In this document: positions 1-5,791 of the stretch, in pieces | How the letters are laid out: the number at the start of each line of letters is the position of its first letter | How positions within the stretch are numbered: position 1 is the first letter of the stretch | Source: Acidobacteriota bacterium | GTDB taxonomy: Bacteria; Acidobacteriota; Vicinamibacteria; Marinacidobacterales; SMYC01 | Reading direction: 5' to 3' | Assembly: GCA_029263435.1 (NCBI GenBank) | Contig: JAJCXL010000500.1 | Coordinates: forward strand, 1 to 5,791 | Length of the DNA: 5,791 nucleotides | Made by a program: the position numbers and the translations under genes | The notes under the pieces: model-generated | Seen by the model: only the letters and a program-made list of their open reading frames with translations | Databases searched by the model: none | What the model was told of the DNA's origin: nothing

Positions 1-1181
1 CTGAAATATGGGAGCAGGCGCTTGCCGCGGCCAAGGTCGAAGCCGAGGATGCGCACGATGACGTCGTCAACGCCGGGGGCATTCACATTCTGGGCACCGA
101 GCGACATGAGTCTCGCCGGATCGACAACCAGCTGCGTGGTCGGGCCGGACGGCAGGGAGATCCGGGCAGCTCGCGTTTTTTCCTTTCGCTCGAAGACGAT
201 CTCATGCGGATTTTCGCGAACGAGCGGATGAGCGGCCTCATGCAAAAGCTCGGCATGGAGGAGGGCGTTCCTATCGAGAGCAAGCTCGTGACCCGCTCCA
301 TCGAAGGGGCGCAGGGCCGGGTGGAGGGCCAGAACTTCTCCATCCGCAAGCATCTCCTCGAATATGACGACGTGATGAACAAGCAGCGCGTCGCGATTTA
401 TCGTCTCCGGCGCGACATCCTCGAGGGAAAGGATCAACGCGATTACATTTCGGAGCTCGCGGAGAACGTCCTCACGAGCCTCGTCGACCAACATCTCAGC
501 GAAGAGATCGAGCCGGATGAGTGGGATCTCGCCGCGTTTCGCCAGAGTCTGCTGCACCAGTTCGGTCTCGACTCGCAGAGCTTGAGCGACATCGACTGGG
601 ACGGATCGAATCGCCACGAGATTGGCGAAGAGCTCGCCAAGCGAGTCCAAGCCAAGTATCAGGACAAGGAGACTGCGATCGGAGCCGAGCTGATGCGAAC
701 GCATGAGCGTTTCATCATGCTTCAGATCCTCGACAGTCAGTGGAAAGACCATCTTTACGCGATGGACCACCTCAAAGAGGGGATTGGGCTGCGGGGTTAC
801 GGCCAGCGCAACCCGCTCATCGAGTACAAGAAGGAAAGCTTCGACATGTTCGAGGACATGTGGGATCGCATCGAAGAAGAGATCGTGCGGATCCTGTATC
901 TTCTCCAGCCCCCAACGGACAAGCCGGTGCCGGTATTGAAGAGGCCCACTCCGAAACCGCCGCAGCTCTCGTTCAACGATCCGAGCGCGACGCCGTCGGT
1001 GTTTGCCGGAGGCGGGGCGGCTAGCGGTGGGCCGGCCCCTTCCGCTCGTCCGGAATCGCAAGGTGGTGTGGGTGCCGCGGTATCGACGGTAAAAAGACAA
1101 ACTGCCAAAGTTGGCCGGAATGCTCCCTGCCCGTGCGGTAGTGGTAAGAAATACAAAAAGTGCTGCGGCGCGGGCGCTTGA
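1..1181 (+). CDS. secA: Preprotein translocase subunit SecA, C-terminal part (5' end outside the window)
   Basis: SecA is the ATPase motor that drives unfolded preproteins through the SecYEG channel. The first full codon is at position 3, and 392 residues are visible before the TGA at 1179-1181. In order, one sees the end of nucleotide-binding domain 2 with GTERHESRRIDNQLRGRAGR (about 99-158), which is helicase motif VI with its arginine finger region. The helical scaffold follows, with LLEYDDVMNKQR near 354-389. The two-helix finger comes next, with DSQWKDHL and fingertip Tyr in LRGYGQRNP (about 733-815). A Pro/Gly/Ala-rich linker (about 910-1100) leads to a zinc-binding tail. The tail has cysteine codons at 1128, 1134, 1161 and 1164 (CxCx8CC), the site used by SecA to bind SecB and phospholipids. 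The N-terminal DEAD motor and most of the preprotein-binding domain lie upstream of the window. No frameshift or missing motif is seen. Identification is near certain. Confidence 0.98.
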   Translation, partial: EIWEQALAAAKVEAEDAHDDVVNAGGIHILGTERHESRRIDNQLRGRAGRQGDPGSSRFFLSLEDDLMRIFANERMSGLMQKLGMEEGVPIESKLVTRSIEGAQGRVEGQNFSIRKHLLEYDDVMNKQRVAIYRLRRDILEGKDQRDYISELAENVLTSLVDQHLSEEIEPDEWDLAAFRQSLLHQFGLDSQSLSDIDWDGSNRHEIGEELAKRVQAKYQDKETAIGAELMRTHERFIMLQILDSQWKDHLYAMDHLKEGIGLRGYGQRNPLIEYKKESFDMFEDMWDRIEEEIVRILYLLQPPTDKPVPVLKRPTPKPPQLSFNDPSATPSVFAGGGAASGGPAPSARPESQGGVGAAVSTVKRQTAKVGRNAPCPCGSGKKYKKCCGAGA

Positions 1182-1207
1182 CAAGCGCATAAGCGAAAGA
1201 AGATTCG

Positions 1208-2665
1208 GTGAACGAGACATTCAAAGAAGCCCTTACTTTCGAAGACGTCCTGCTCGTCCCCCAAAGATCCGATGTTCTACCGTCGCAGGTGGATATCCGG
1301 ACCCGGTTCACGCGAAATATCCATCTGAACATCCCGATCGTAGCCGCGAGCATGGATACGGTCACTGAGTCCCGCCTCGCGATAGCGATCGCTCAGTTGG
1401 GCGGGCTCGGCGTCATCCACCGGAACCTGTCCGCGGAAGCTCAGGCCGACGAGGTCGACAAAGTCAAGCGCTCGGAGAGCGGGATGATCGTCGACCCCAT
1501 CACCATCAGCCCGGACCGACCGATCGGAGACGCCCTGGCGTTGATGTCCAAGTATCGGATCTCCGGGGTGCCCATCACTGACGAGGGCCGACTGGTCGGG
1601 ATTCTCACGAACCGCGATCTTCGCTTCGAGACTCGTGTCGATCTACCGATCTCGGAAGTCATGACGAAAGACAATCTGATCACGGTGGCCGTGGGCACCA
1701 CTCTCGGTGAAGCCCGTGCCCTGCTTCACCAGCATCGGGTGGAGAAGCTTCTCGTCGTGGACGACGCTTATCAGCTCAAGGGGCTCATCACCGTGAAAGA
1801 TATTCAAAAAGCGGTGAAGTATCCCAACTCGGCGAAAGACGGCTTGGGCCGATTGCTAGTCGGTGCCGCGATAGGCGTTGGGGAAGACGGGATTGAGCGG
1901 GCGAAACGCCTCATCGACGCCCACGTCGACGTGATCGTCGTCGACACCGCGCATGGTCACAGCAAAGGTGTGCTCGACGCGGTGGAGACGCTTCGAGGAA
2001 TCGTCTCGGAAGTCGACATCATTGCCGGAAACGTAGGGACCGGCGAAGCCGCCGAGGATCTCATCCGCGCGGGCGCCGACGCAGTGAAAGTAGGGATGGG
2101 GCCGGGCTCGATTTGCACGACCCGTGTCATCTCGGGAGCGGGCATGCCCCAAATGAGCGCGATCCTCGATTGCGCCGAGGTCACGAGCAAGCACGACGTT
2201 CCATTGATCGCCGATGGCGGCATCAAGTTCAGCGGCGACGTGGTCAAAGCCATCGCTGCCGGGGCCCAGTGCGTGATGATCGGAAGCTTGTTCGCCGGAA
2301 CCACCGAGAGCCCCGGCGAGACAATCTTGTTCCAAGGGCGTACGTTCAAGACCTATCGAGGCATGGGCTCGTTGGGGGCCATGAGCGACGCGACGAAGGA
2401 CCGCTACTTTCAGCAGGATGTCGAGACGTCGAAGCTCGTCCCGGAAGGGATTGAAGGTCGGGTTCCCTACAAAGGCGAGCTCCAGGGCGTCGTCGATCAG
2501 CTCGCCGGGGGGCTACGAGCCGGCATGGGTTATTGCGGTGCCGGAAGCATCCCGGAGCTTCAGAAGAAAGCCAAATTCGTGCGGGTCACGGCCGCGGGGC
2601 ATCGCGAGGGCCACGTGCACGACGTGATCATCACGAAAGAAGCGCCCAACTATCAGCTGGACTAG
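1208..2665 (+). CDS. guaB: Inosine-5'-monophosphate dehydrogenase (IMPDH)
   Basis: This enzyme oxidises IMP to XMP with NAD+, the committed step of guanine nucleotide synthesis in the cytosol. The 485 residues match the usual bacterial length. The N-terminal part of the TIM barrel (EALTFEDVLLVP, residues 7-18) is followed by two CBS domains, at about 95-145 and 148-205. The second half of the barrel carries the catalytic loop GPGSICTTRV with Cys303, the phosphate-binding ADGGIKFSGD (336-344), GSLFAGTTESPGE (359-371), YRGMGSLGAM (383-392), the mobile-flap Arg399-Tyr400 in DRYFQ, and EGIEGRVPYKG (413-423). All catalytic elements are intact. The start is GTG, chosen because the family N-terminus begins a few residues before EALTFEDVLL and no other start lies close by. 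The purine-rich GAAAGAAGA at 1195-1203 is a modest ribosome-binding site. It lies 26 bases after secA and may be read through from it. guaA, a frequent partner, is not in the window. Confidence 0.98.
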   Translation: MNETFKEALTFEDVLLVPQRSDVLPSQVDIRTRFTRNIHLNIPIVAASMDTVTESRLAIAIAQLGGLGVIHRNLSAEAQADEVDKVKRSESGMIVDPITISPDRPIGDALALMSKYRISGVPITDEGRLVGILTNRDLRFETRVDLPISEVMTKDNLITVAVGTTLGEARALLHQHRVEKLLVVDDAYQLKGLITVKDIQKAVKYPNSAKDGLGRLLVGAAIGVGEDGIERAKRLIDAHVDVIVVDTAHGHSKGVLDAVETLRGIVSEVDIIAGNVGTGEAAEDLIRAGADAVKVGMGPGSICTTRVISGAGMPQMSAILDCAEVTSKHDVPLIADGGIKFSGDVVKAIAAGAQCVMIGSLFAGTTESPGETILFQGRTFKTYRGMGSLGAMSDATKDRYFQQDVETSKLVPEGIEGRVPYKGELQGVVDQLAGGLRAGMGYCGAGSIPELQKKAKFVRVTAAGHREGHVHDVIITKEAPNYQLD

Positions 2666-2722
2666 CAGGCCGTGGTGAAAGCGCAACTGCATTCGAGTGG
2701 CGATCCATCCCGCCTGGCGGCG

Positions 2723-2751
2723 TTGCTCCTCCCTCAAATATGCCCAATATT
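2723..2751 (+). promoter_or_regulatory. Possible weak promoter for the lipoprotein/radical SAM pair
   Basis: TTGCTC (2723-2728) and AATATT (2746-2751) are separated by 17 bases. They resemble a sigma-70 -35/-10 pair only partly (3 of 6 and 4 of 6 matches). The AT-rich island is the only such stretch between guaB and the next start, which is the main reason to suggest it. Transcription by read-through from guaB is an equally good explanation. Confidence 0.2.
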
Positions 2752-2816
2752 CTCGAGCAGTCGCGCCTTGCCAGCCGGGCGCCTCGCCCCTCTCGGTGCG
2801 ACGTCGCACTTTCACC

Positions 2817-2821
2817 AGGGA
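2817..2821 (+). promoter_or_regulatory. Ribosome-binding site AGGGA deciding the lipoprotein start
   Basis: AGGGA sits 9 bases before the ATG at 2831, a normal Shine-Dalgarno spacing. Together with the export signal that begins right after this ATG, it favours 2831 over the upstream GTG at 2672. Confidence 0.55.
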
Positions 2822-2830
2822 CTGCTAGCG

Positions 2831-3850
2831 ATGTTCGCTGAGCTTTGTCGTCGTTCGCAGTACCGGTGGCTCCTTCTCACGGCGCTCGTCGCCCTGGGGG
2901 GCGTCGGCTGTGACCTCACGCCGAAGCCCGCGCTCATCACCGTCTACAGCCCGTCGCTCGAGGTGTCTTTTCCCCTGCCGCAGGGGTGGACGGCGGATGA
3001 AGCCACCACGCAGGCCGGCTTTTCCATGCAGACCTTCACCGGAAGGTCGGTGGATGTGCCCGACCGACCCGGGATCCGAGTGCAGATCTTGGCGGGTCCG
3101 ATGCCCTCGGATGGGATCGCAGAAGTGTCGCGCCGTTTCCGTGGCGAGCTGAACGTCGATTTCGAACGAGCGGCAACGCTCGCGGACCGCGAGGCTACTG
3201 AGTGGGGTTTCGTCTCCGCGGATGAAGAGGAGAGCTCGCGGTTGCTGCTCGCCGATGTCGACGACACTCTCTATGGCCTGTTCGTGCGAGGCGAAGCGCG
3301 TACCCTAACCGCCTATGGTGATGCGCTCGATCGCATGTTCAAGGAGTTCTCTGTCGAGCGGAGTCAGTTTTTCGATACCTACGAAGCTCCGGGCGGAAAG
3401 ATTCGCATCAAACATCCACGGAGCTGGACCCGGACCCACGCGGCAGCCAGCGGGGGAGAGTCTCTATTCGTGGGATTCAGGAGCCCGCCGCTCGCGGTGG
3501 AGCTCGAAGGCACGACCGTGCACGCCACCTTGGAGGTCAGCGTAAACAAAGTCGAGCCGGACAAGACCGTAGAGAGCTTCTATGCGGAGCGCACGGAGCT
3601 CTTAGGCGATAACTACCGACTCGTGCGACACGAGACCCTCGATGACGTGCGAGCCATCTCGACGTTGTATTATGTCGAGACACAGTTGGTGGACTATCTT
3701 GAGCGTACGGTTTACTTCGTGCACGACGGCATCAGCTATATTTACAAGCTCAACGCCAGGAATCAGGTGTATTACGCCGTAGAGCCGTGGATCGACGAGA
3801 TCGTGCTCAGCTTCTTCGACGACGAAAAAAAACATGGCAACTTTGATTGA
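2831..3850 (+). CDS. Putative exported lipoprotein with two Mog1/PsbP-like halves, function unknown
   Basis: The 339-residue product starts with a short basic stretch (RRSQYR, 7-12) and a hydrophobic run ending in Cys27 (LLLTALVALGGVGC), typical of a signal peptide. Cys27 followed by Asp suggests a lipoprotein, but the lipobox is imperfect (Gly, not Leu/Val/Ile, at -3), so signal peptidase I cleavage or a membrane anchor is also possible. The mature part seems to hold two similar units. Residues 43-176 open with LEVSFPLPQGW and close with ALDRMFKEFSV. Residues 188-330 open with GKIRIKHPRSW and close with PWIDEIVLSFF. The pattern of strand, Pro, x(1-3), Trp at the start and helix plus strand at the end resembles the Mog1/PsbP/DUF1795 fold. 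This is fold recognition by eye and gives no catalytic activity; no enzyme motif is visible. The gene runs 17 bases into the following radical SAM gene, implying co-translation. It could be an envelope partner of that enzyme's pathway, but nothing proves it. Confidence 0.8.
   Translation: MFAELCRRSQYRWLLLTALVALGGVGCDLTPKPALITVYSPSLEVSFPLPQGWTADEATTQAGFSMQTFTGRSVDVPDRPGIRVQILAGPMPSDGIAEVSRRFRGELNVDFERAATLADREATEWGFVSADEEESSRLLLADVDDTLYGLFVRGEARTLTAYGDALDRMFKEFSVERSQFFDTYEAPGGKIRIKHPRSWTRTHAAASGGESLFVGFRSPPLAVELEGTTVHATLEVSVNKVEPDKTVESFYAERTELLGDNYRLVRHETLDDVRAISTLYYVETQLVDYLERTVYFVHDGISYIYKLNARNQVYYAVEPWIDEIVLSFFDDEKKHGNFD
3825..3832 (+). repeat. Run of eight A residues at the gene overlap
   Basis: A homopolymer A8 lies two bases before the ATG of the radical SAM gene and encodes Lys-Lys near the end of the lipoprotein. 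No clear Shine-Dalgarno motif precedes that ATG, so the unstructured A-run and termination-reinitiation at the TGA (3848-3850) probably carry initiation. Loss of one A would join the two reading frames. Confidence 0.6.
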
Positions 3851-5423
3851 CCGCGTCCTCGGAAGAGGCGCCCGCACCGAAGAGATCGCCGTCACTTTGC
3901 CGGACGAAGTGAGTCCGTGTGGCTCACTGCGGCTCGTGAACGAGGGCGACGGTCGCTACGACCTCGTCGAGCGCAGCGGCCGTAGCGCCGTGACGCCCGA
4001 GGCATGGTCCCAGTATCTTTACTTCACGCTCTCCGATGAGGCGAAGGCGGGTCTCTCGGAGCAGGTCGTCGTCGACGTGGATTATCACGGATCGACGTTC
4101 GCCACCTTCAGGCTTCAATATGTTTCTGCGGACCGTGACGCACCCTATGAGGGTCTCTACAAAGAGGCGACTCAGCATTGGGACGGTGTCGAGACCGATG
4201 CTCCGGTCTGGAAGCGGGCCCGTTTCGTCCTCGAAGACTTCGACCCGTCCCGGTCGCAGAATGTCGGCGCGAGCTTTCGGATGGAGATCCGCCAAGACTT
4301 CGTCGTCGGCAGGGTCTCGGTCTCGCGCCCGACGCCCGGCGCCGAGCTCTTGGAGCTACCCGCGGTCGCTCCGTTGCCGTCGATCCGGAAATCTCCGGAT
4401 CGGGTCTATCCGATTTGGTGGCTGTTCGTCGAGATCACGAACCTGTGTAATTTTCATTGTACGTTTTGCCCGGACGAGATCATGGAGCGTCCCCGCGGCA
4501 TGATGGATTTCGATGACGCGTGCAAAATTTTCGACCAAGTCGCACGCGAGAAGACGAAGCTCGGTCCGTTATACCCGATCAAGCTGCATCAGATGGGAGA
4601 GCCTTCGATCCATCCGCGTCTCGTCGACATCGTGCGCTATGCGGAGCGCGACAAAGGCCTTCCCATCGAGCTCAACACGAATTGTAGCCTGCTCACCGAA
4701 GAGCTCGTCGACGGTCTCTACGACGCCGGTTTGACGAACATGATTCTCAGCTATCAGACTCCGGATGAGGAGTCCTTCGAGACCCGTAAAGCGAAGAACA
4801 AGCGGCTGACCTTCGATATTTATCTCGAGAAGGTGAAGCTGGCCGTCGAGCGAAAAATCGCGACCGGGGCCAGGACCAAGCTCGAGATCGACATCATGAA
4901 CACGCTGGGCTCGGACGGTATCCGGATCGTCGGCTCCAACAGTCAAGCCGACCGGGTCATGCTGGACTGGATCGCGTTCGCGCGTTCGCTCGAGCGAAAG
5001 TATGGCCTCACCCCCAAAGACCACGACCTGAATTTCGTGGATGGCGGGTTTCGGTTCTTAGAGCACGACGCCGATACCGGCCGCTACGAGATCCTGCCGG
5101 GTGTCGACATTCTCTGGAAAGAGCTTCACACCTGGGGGAACATCATCCAAGGGGATGCGGTCCGTCCGGAAGTGGATGGGTATTGTCCTGCGCCGAACGA
5201 GCAGTTCGTGATCTTGTGGGACGGGACCGTCACGGTGTGCTGCACCGACTACGAGGGCACCCTCAACATGGGGAACGTCCACGAGCAGTCGATCGAAGAG
5301 ATTTGGACCGGCCCGAAGTGGCGCCGTCTGCGACAGACGATGTGGGAAGACGTCCTGGAGTCGAAGACGTGCCGTGTTTGTAAAGGCGTCGAAGAACCCG
5401 ACTTAGTCCAAATCCAGATCTAG
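3834..5423 (+). CDS. Radical SAM protein with N-terminal beta-sandwich-like domain and SPASM/twitch-like C-terminus
   Basis: The 529-residue product is a radical SAM enzyme: it should bind a [4Fe-4S] cluster and cleave S-adenosylmethionine to start a radical reaction. The cluster motif is CNFHCTFC with Cys205, Cys209 and Cys212 (CX3CX2C). A GGE-like SAM-binding element follows in HQMGEPSIHP (252-261), then LNTNCSLLTEELVDGLYDAG and ILSYQTPDEESF in the barrel. The C-terminal part (about 449-518) has Cys451, VILWDGTVTVCC (Cys469/470), GNVHEQSIEEIW and CRVC (513, 516), the pattern of SPASM/twitch auxiliary-cluster domains. Residues 1-165 are unusual for the family: alternating strands such as YLYFTLSDEA, QVVVDVDY, FATFRLQYVS, WKRARFVLEDF and ASFRMEIRQDFVVGRVSVSR suggest a jelly-roll, perhaps glycan-binding, module. 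A Pro-rich linker (166-190) joins the parts. No signal peptide is seen, so it is cytosolic. The ATG at 3834 overlaps the lipoprotein gene; a TTG at 3843 is an alternative. Substrate unknown: SPASM relatives modify peptides, proteins or small molecules. Confidence 0.9.
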   Translation: MATLIDRVLGRGARTEEIAVTLPDEVSPCGSLRLVNEGDGRYDLVERSGRSAVTPEAWSQYLYFTLSDEAKAGLSEQVVVDVDYHGSTFATFRLQYVSADRDAPYEGLYKEATQHWDGVETDAPVWKRARFVLEDFDPSRSQNVGASFRMEIRQDFVVGRVSVSRPTPGAELLELPAVAPLPSIRKSPDRVYPIWWLFVEITNLCNFHCTFCPDEIMERPRGMMDFDDACKIFDQVAREKTKLGPLYPIKLHQMGEPSIHPRLVDIVRYAERDKGLPIELNTNCSLLTEELVDGLYDAGLTNMILSYQTPDEESFETRKAKNKRLTFDIYLEKVKLAVERKIATGARTKLEIDIMNTLGSDGIRIVGSNSQADRVMLDWIAFARSLERKYGLTPKDHDLNFVDGGFRFLEHDADTGRYEILPGVDILWKELHTWGNIIQGDAVRPEVDGYCPAPNEQFVILWDGTVTVCCTDYEGTLNMGNVHEQSIEEIWTGPKWRRLRQTMWEDVLESKTCRVCKGVEEPDLVQIQI

Positions 5424-5457
5424 TACCGCTTGATTCCGAGGCGAGCTTGGCGGGCGT
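5424..5457. other. Short convergent intergenic gap
   Basis: Only 34 bases lie between the stop codons of the converging radical SAM and Uma2-family genes. No strong stem-loop with a T-run is visible on either strand, so no intrinsic terminator is called. Confidence 0.5.
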
Positions 5458-5791
5458 TCATTCTCCTCTCGCGAGATCGATACCCTCGTAGATTTGCGCC
5501 AGCGTTAGCCTCACGTTCAGGGACAAGAAGGTGATCTCGTCGTCGCTGCTCAGAATGAACTTAGCCCACGAACCGCCGGGCGCGTCACGGTGGAACACCT
5601 CAACCGCTTGAAGATCTTGGTGTACCAAAACGTACTCCCGCAAGCTCTCCAGGAGCTCGTAGCTCAGAAATTTCTCTCGCCGGTCGGTCCCCTCCGTCGA
5701 TGCGGAGAGCACCTCGAAGATCACACACGGATGCTCCTTGAAGTACGACTCCGCGTCGTTCGGGTCACCGGTAACAAAGACGTCGGGGTAG
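5458..5791 (-). CDS. Uma2-family (DUF820) PD-(D/E)XK nuclease-like protein, C-terminal part (5' end outside the window)
   Basis: Read on the minus strand from 5790, the frame is open to the window edge and gives 110 residues ending at the TGA complementary to 5458-5460. The visible part begins YPDVFVTGD, then HPCVIFEVLSASTEGTDRRE, then KFLSYELLESLREYVLVHQD, and ends LTLAQIYEGIDLARGE. This is the hallmark order of Uma2/DUF820: the PD aspartate, the (I/F)EVLSxST strand with its glutamate, the DRREK lysine, and a Tyr-x-x-(hydrophobic)3-(x)-Leu-Arg-Glu-Tyr-Val-Leu-Val segment. A GTG at 5722-5724 could be mistaken for the start, but the family motif YPD lies upstream of it, so the gene is truncated by the window and not short. 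Full members are about 180-200 residues, so roughly 80 are missing. The family has a restriction-endonuclease-like fold. Its biological role is poorly established, and members often occur in many scattered copies. It faces the other genes and shares no operon with them. Confidence 0.92.
   Translation of the reverse strand, partial: YPDVFVTGDPNDAESYFKEHPCVIFEVLSASTEGTDRREKFLSYELLESLREYVLVHQDLQAVEVFHRDAPGGSWAKFILSSDDEITFLSLNVRLTLAQIYEGIDLARGE

Larger units (their letters stand above)
2666..2830. other. Intergenic gap between guaB and the lipoprotein gene
   Basis: This 165-base stretch is open in the frame of the downstream gene from a GTG at 2672. The extra residues it would add show no domain-like pattern and would place the hydrophobic export signal more than 50 residues from the N-terminus, so it is read here as non-coding. 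It contains an AT-rich island at 2736-2751 within GC-rich DNA, with a perfect 5-base inverted repeat AATAT/ATATT (2737-2741 and 2747-2751). A short GGGCG-CCT-CGCCC hairpin at 2777-2789 lacks a following T-run. Confidence 0.6.

Noticed and set aside
797..1264. 155-residue minus-strand open frame across the secA end and guaB start
   Set aside because: It lies opposite two certain genes, and its translation has no recognisable motif; it is a by-product of GC-rich codon use.
1856..2335. 159-residue minus-strand open frame inside guaB
   Set aside because: It is fully antisense to the catalytic core of guaB, with no family-like pattern or start signal.
2777..2789. GGGCG-CCT-CGCCC hairpin as a guaB terminator
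   Set aside because: The stem has only five pairs, with no T-run after it, and it lies more than 100 bases past the guaB stop.
2672..2830. N-terminal extension of the lipoprotein gene from GTG at 2672
   Set aside because: It would place the hydrophobic export signal far from the N-terminus, the added residues show no domain-like pattern, and the ATG at 2831 has its own AGGGA at good spacing.
4569..5024. 151-residue minus-strand open frame inside the radical SAM gene
   Set aside because: It is antisense to clearly conserved radical SAM sequence and has no independent support.
5424..5457. Bidirectional terminator between the converging genes
   Set aside because: No stem of useful length and no T-tract on either strand.
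5722..5724. GTG as the true start of the Uma2-family gene
   Set aside because: Family-typical sequence (YPDVFVTGD through HPC) continues in the same frame to the window edge, so the start is outside.

Overview
The window is GC-rich bacterial DNA with tightly packed genes and very little intergenic space. Two housekeeping genes, secA and guaB, point to an ordinary chromosome rather than a plasmid or phage. Both translate into textbook bacterial proteins. A putative lipoprotein, an iron-sulfur radical SAM enzyme and an Uma2-family protein suggest a free-living environmental bacterium, possibly of a deltaproteobacterial/myxobacterial-like lineage. That placement is a guess from gene content and composition and is not demonstrated.

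Layout. The 3' third of secA (preprotein translocase ATPase) enters from the left edge and ends at 1181. After 26 bases comes a complete guaB (IMP dehydrogenase, 1208-2665, GTG start). A 165-base gap follows, with no convincing gene but an AT-rich island that could hold a promoter. Next is a two-gene unit. The first gene is a putative lipoprotein with two similar Mog1/PsbP-like halves (2831-3850). The second is a radical SAM protein (3834-5423) that starts inside the last codons of the lipoprotein gene (17-base overlap). A 34-base gap separates this from a gene on the opposite strand, cut by the right edge, that encodes an Uma2-family (DUF820) PD-(D/E)XK nuclease-like protein.

How they fit together. 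secA and guaB serve unrelated core functions (Sec protein export and guanine nucleotide synthesis) and simply share a direction and close spacing. The overlapping lipoprotein/radical SAM pair is the least ordinary part. The radical SAM enzyme carries about 165 extra N-terminal residues that look like a beta-sandwich (jelly-roll-like) domain, and has a C-terminal SPASM/twitch-like cysteine set. Its substrate cannot be read from the sequence. Translational coupling to an exported protein suggests a shared envelope-related role, but this is inference. No RNA genes, CRISPR arrays, insertion sequences or long repeats were seen.
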